DNA of 64,000 nt from an uncultured Lachnospiraceae bacterium. Lineage in GTDB: Bacteria > Bacillota > Clostridia > Lachnospirales > Lachnospiraceae. Position 1 is the first letter of the stretch. Each line of letters starts with the position of its first letter. The translations under genes were made by a program, and so were the position numbers. The stretch spans positions 1 through 64,000 of the forward strand of contig CAMFDJ010000002.1 of assembly GCA_945949085.1 (NCBI GenBank). The letters are read 5' to 3'. The notes under the pieces were generated by a model. It had not been told where the DNA came from and did not search any database. It saw nothing but the letters and a program-made list of their open reading frames with translations. Below are positions 62,337 to 64,000 of this stretch, in pieces.

Positions 62337-64000
62337 ATGATGGAATCGGGTGCATATAATACATTTGTCCAGATTTTGACACAGTCAGAGGACTCCGTTG
62401 AAGCATCGGGCAGAGCATTTGGGGTGATTTGCGGGAAGTACCGGATCGGCAAAGTGGTCATGGAATATGATGCGCCGCCTTCTGCTTTTACAAAGCAGGG
62501 TTCCCGAAGGGAGTTTGTTCTGTTTGAAGGACAAAAGCCGGCTTCGCAGGTGCACGGATTTCGGCAGGAGTTTTATACGGGAGAAGGAGGCTCCATCACA
62601 TTCCTTCTGTTTGGAATTGCAGGGGCAGAGCCGCTTTCTGAGGAGGAAAAGGAAGAACTGAATCCATTTATGGGAACCTTATTCCTGCATTGCATCAGAT
62701 GGAGACTGATTGACCATGTGAAAAGGCTTGCCCTGACGGACACGCTGACCGGAATCCTGAACACAGACGGTTACCTGTGCCATGCGCAGGAACTGCTGGA
62801 AAAAGGCGAATTGATTCAGTATAACGCATATTACTTTAATCTGGCACGTTTCAGTCTGGTCAATAAGCGATTTGGTTCCGCTGAGACAAATACGATCCTT
62901 GTCCGTTATACAAAGGTTGTGGAGGATTTCTTGCAGGATGGGGAATGTATCGGCAGGCTGGGAGGCGATAATTTCGTTGCCCTGATCAGGAAAGAACGTA
63001 TGGATGCATTTCTGAAGCTGCTTTCCGGTGTGGAAACCTTTGGTATGCTCGGAGGACAGCAGCTGCCGCTGAAGATCAGTGCGGTAGCGGGGATTTTTGA
63101 GATAGATGAGAGTGTGCGGCACAGCGGTATACTGATCGGGGAATGTGCGACGGCACTGGAAATTGCAAGATATATCGAGAAGAAGCCGTATGTGGTAGCG
63201 TCCGGGGAGATGAGGCAGAGAAAGCTGCATGAGAAGCAGATGGCAGACGGCTTTGCGTCTGCGATCCAAAATGGGGCCTTCAAGGCCTTTTATCAGCCGA
63301 AGGTGGAGACTGATACCTATCGGATCGTCGGTGCGGAGGCACTTGCACGTCTGGAATATGACGGGAGACTGGTTCCGCCGATGGTATTTGTTCCCATGCT
63401 GGAGCACAATGGTATGATATGTGCGCTTGACTTCTATATGCTTGAGCAGGTGTGTAAGGATATCAGGGAATGGATGAATGCAGGGATAGAGCCGGTGCGC
63501 ATATCGGTGAATTTATCCAGAAAGCATCTGGCAAATCCGAGGCTGACAGCGGATATTATGGAAATTCTTCAAAAATACGAAACCGAGAGCCGTTATATTG
63601 AACTCGAGCTGACCGAGACGGTGGAAGAAGCAGAGGCTGCACAGATCGTCAAGTTTATGAAAGAGATGAAGGAACAAAATATCGCCCTTTCGATAGATGA
63701 TTTCGGAACGGGGTATTCTTCACTGAATCTGTTGCGGACTTTCCCTGTGGATGTGCTGAAGCTGGACAAGACGTTCCTTGACAGCTTGAATGAGAATGAC
63801 AGAATCGTCCTTTCTCATATCATCCGCATGGCATCCGAACTGCAGATGTGTGTGGTGGCAGAAGGCGTCGAGAGCTGGAATCAGGTGGATTTCTTAAGAC
63901 AGATGTCCTGCAATGTGGTACAAGGCTTTTTGTTTGACAAGCCGCTGCCCAAAATGGAATTTGAACGGAAATTGCAGGTAGGAAAATATGACATTGCAGA
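62337..64000 (+). CDS. GGDEF-EAL protein, incomplete at the window edge
   Basis: A c-di-GMP-related protein read from ATG 62337 (with a GGGGG site) to the end of the window without a stop; about 554 residues are seen. Residues ~1-130 are an unrecognised sensor-like part. A GGDEF domain follows with a degenerate signature GGDNF and no I-site, so it is probably inactive or regulatory. The EAL domain is complete in its key parts: FYQPKV, GAEALARL (EAL intact), SVNLSRKHL, ELELTETVEE, DDFGTGYSSLNLL and VVAEGVES. It is probably a c-di-GMP phosphodiesterase, opposing the GGEEF enzyme near 50 kb. Confidence 0.9.
   Translation, partial: MMESGAYNTFVQILTQSEDSVEASGRAFGVICGKYRIGKVVMEYDAPPSAFTKQGSRREFVLFEGQKPASQVHGFRQEFYTGEGGSITFLLFGIAGAEPLSEEEKEELNPFMGTLFLHCIRWRLIDHVKRLALTDTLTGILNTDGYLCHAQELLEKGELIQYNAYYFNLARFSLVNKRFGSAETNTILVRYTKVVEDFLQDGECIGRLGGDNFVALIRKERMDAFLKLLSGVETFGMLGGQQLPLKISAVAGIFEIDESVRHSGILIGECATALEIARYIEKKPYVVASGEMRQRKLHEKQMADGFASAIQNGAFKAFYQPKVETDTYRIVGAEALARLEYDGRLVPPMVFVPMLEHNGMICALDFYMLEQVCKDIREWMNAGIEPVRISVNLSRKHLANPRLTADIMEILQKYETESRYIELELTETVEEAEAAQIVKFMKEMKEQNIALSIDDFGTGYSSLNLLRTFPVDVLKLDKTFLDSLNENDRIVLSHIIRMASELQMCVVAEGVESWNQVDFLRQMSCNVVQGFLFDKPLPKMEFERKLQVGKYDIA

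Overview
The window reads as a core chromosomal segment of a low-to-moderate G+C Firmicute, most likely a member of the Lachnospiraceae (Clostridia). The grounds are the gene families and their order (dgt-dnaG-rpoD-trmK-nif3, a TGS-domain kinase, HemZ, pyrB with pyrI, a folC-folE-HD-folP-folBK cluster), AGGAGG-type ribosome sites, many promoters of the TTGACA-17-TATAAT type, and a perfect CIRCE element before groESL. No prophage, CRISPR array, insertion sequence or rRNA is visible. A flagellar FliD-like gene, a YjfB-type motility gene and three GGDEF proteins suggest a motile bacterium that uses c-di-GMP. The genus is not determined.

Layout. 0-2.2 kb: a stand-alone PARG-like macrodomain protein, a FliD-like protein and tRNA-Leu(CAG). 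2.3-11.4 kb: UDP-galactopyranose mutase, then dgt, dnaG, rpoD, trmK, a Nif3-family gene, a TGS/uridine-kinase-like gene and the RNase P RNA. 11.4-16.5 kb: an MBOAT O-acyltransferase with its SGNH partner, a DRE-TIM aldolase and hflX. 16.6-24.7 kb: two metal-linked G3E GTPases (one with a long His tract), a TerB-AAA+ ATPase, signal peptidase I, pyrB-pyrI, a nitroreductase and small PH/DUF805 proteins. 24.7-30.3 kb: a membrane protein and the folate operon with embedded HD and AlkD genes. 30.3-38.3 kb: a DUF5050 protein, then pheA-ppx-ppk1-gph, a Cof-type HAD and a small acidic protein. 38.5-43.1 kb: a secreted fibronectin-III protein, a PHP phosphoesterase and an ABC-F protein. 43.3-49.2 kb: an acyl-CoA ligase, iorA-iorB and a sodium/solute symporter. 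49.3-51.7 kb: two GGDEF proteins around yjfB. 52-58.6 kb: groES-groEL, a large unusual RelA/SpoT-domain protein and the full-length Rel. 58.8-64 kb: an MBL-fold hydrolase, hemZ, a frameshifted DUF4428 gene, a REP-like repeat pair, and a GGDEF-EAL protein that runs off the end.

How the genes work together. PheA makes phenylpyruvate, and IorAB with the acyl-CoA ligase could turn aryl-pyruvates into aryl-acetates, with the SSS symporter moving a carboxylate. The promoters of the ligase, the symporter and the distant DRE-TIM aldolase carry the same 13-nt motif just after the -10 box, which suggests one small regulon. Ppx, Ppk1, Rel and a second, atypical RelA/SpoT protein form an alarmone/polyphosphate set. 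The most novel items are that second RelA/SpoT protein (it lacks the usual Tyr/His loop and has a ~400-residue C-terminal part of unknown function), the shared promoter motif, and several operator-like palindromes set on clear promoters.
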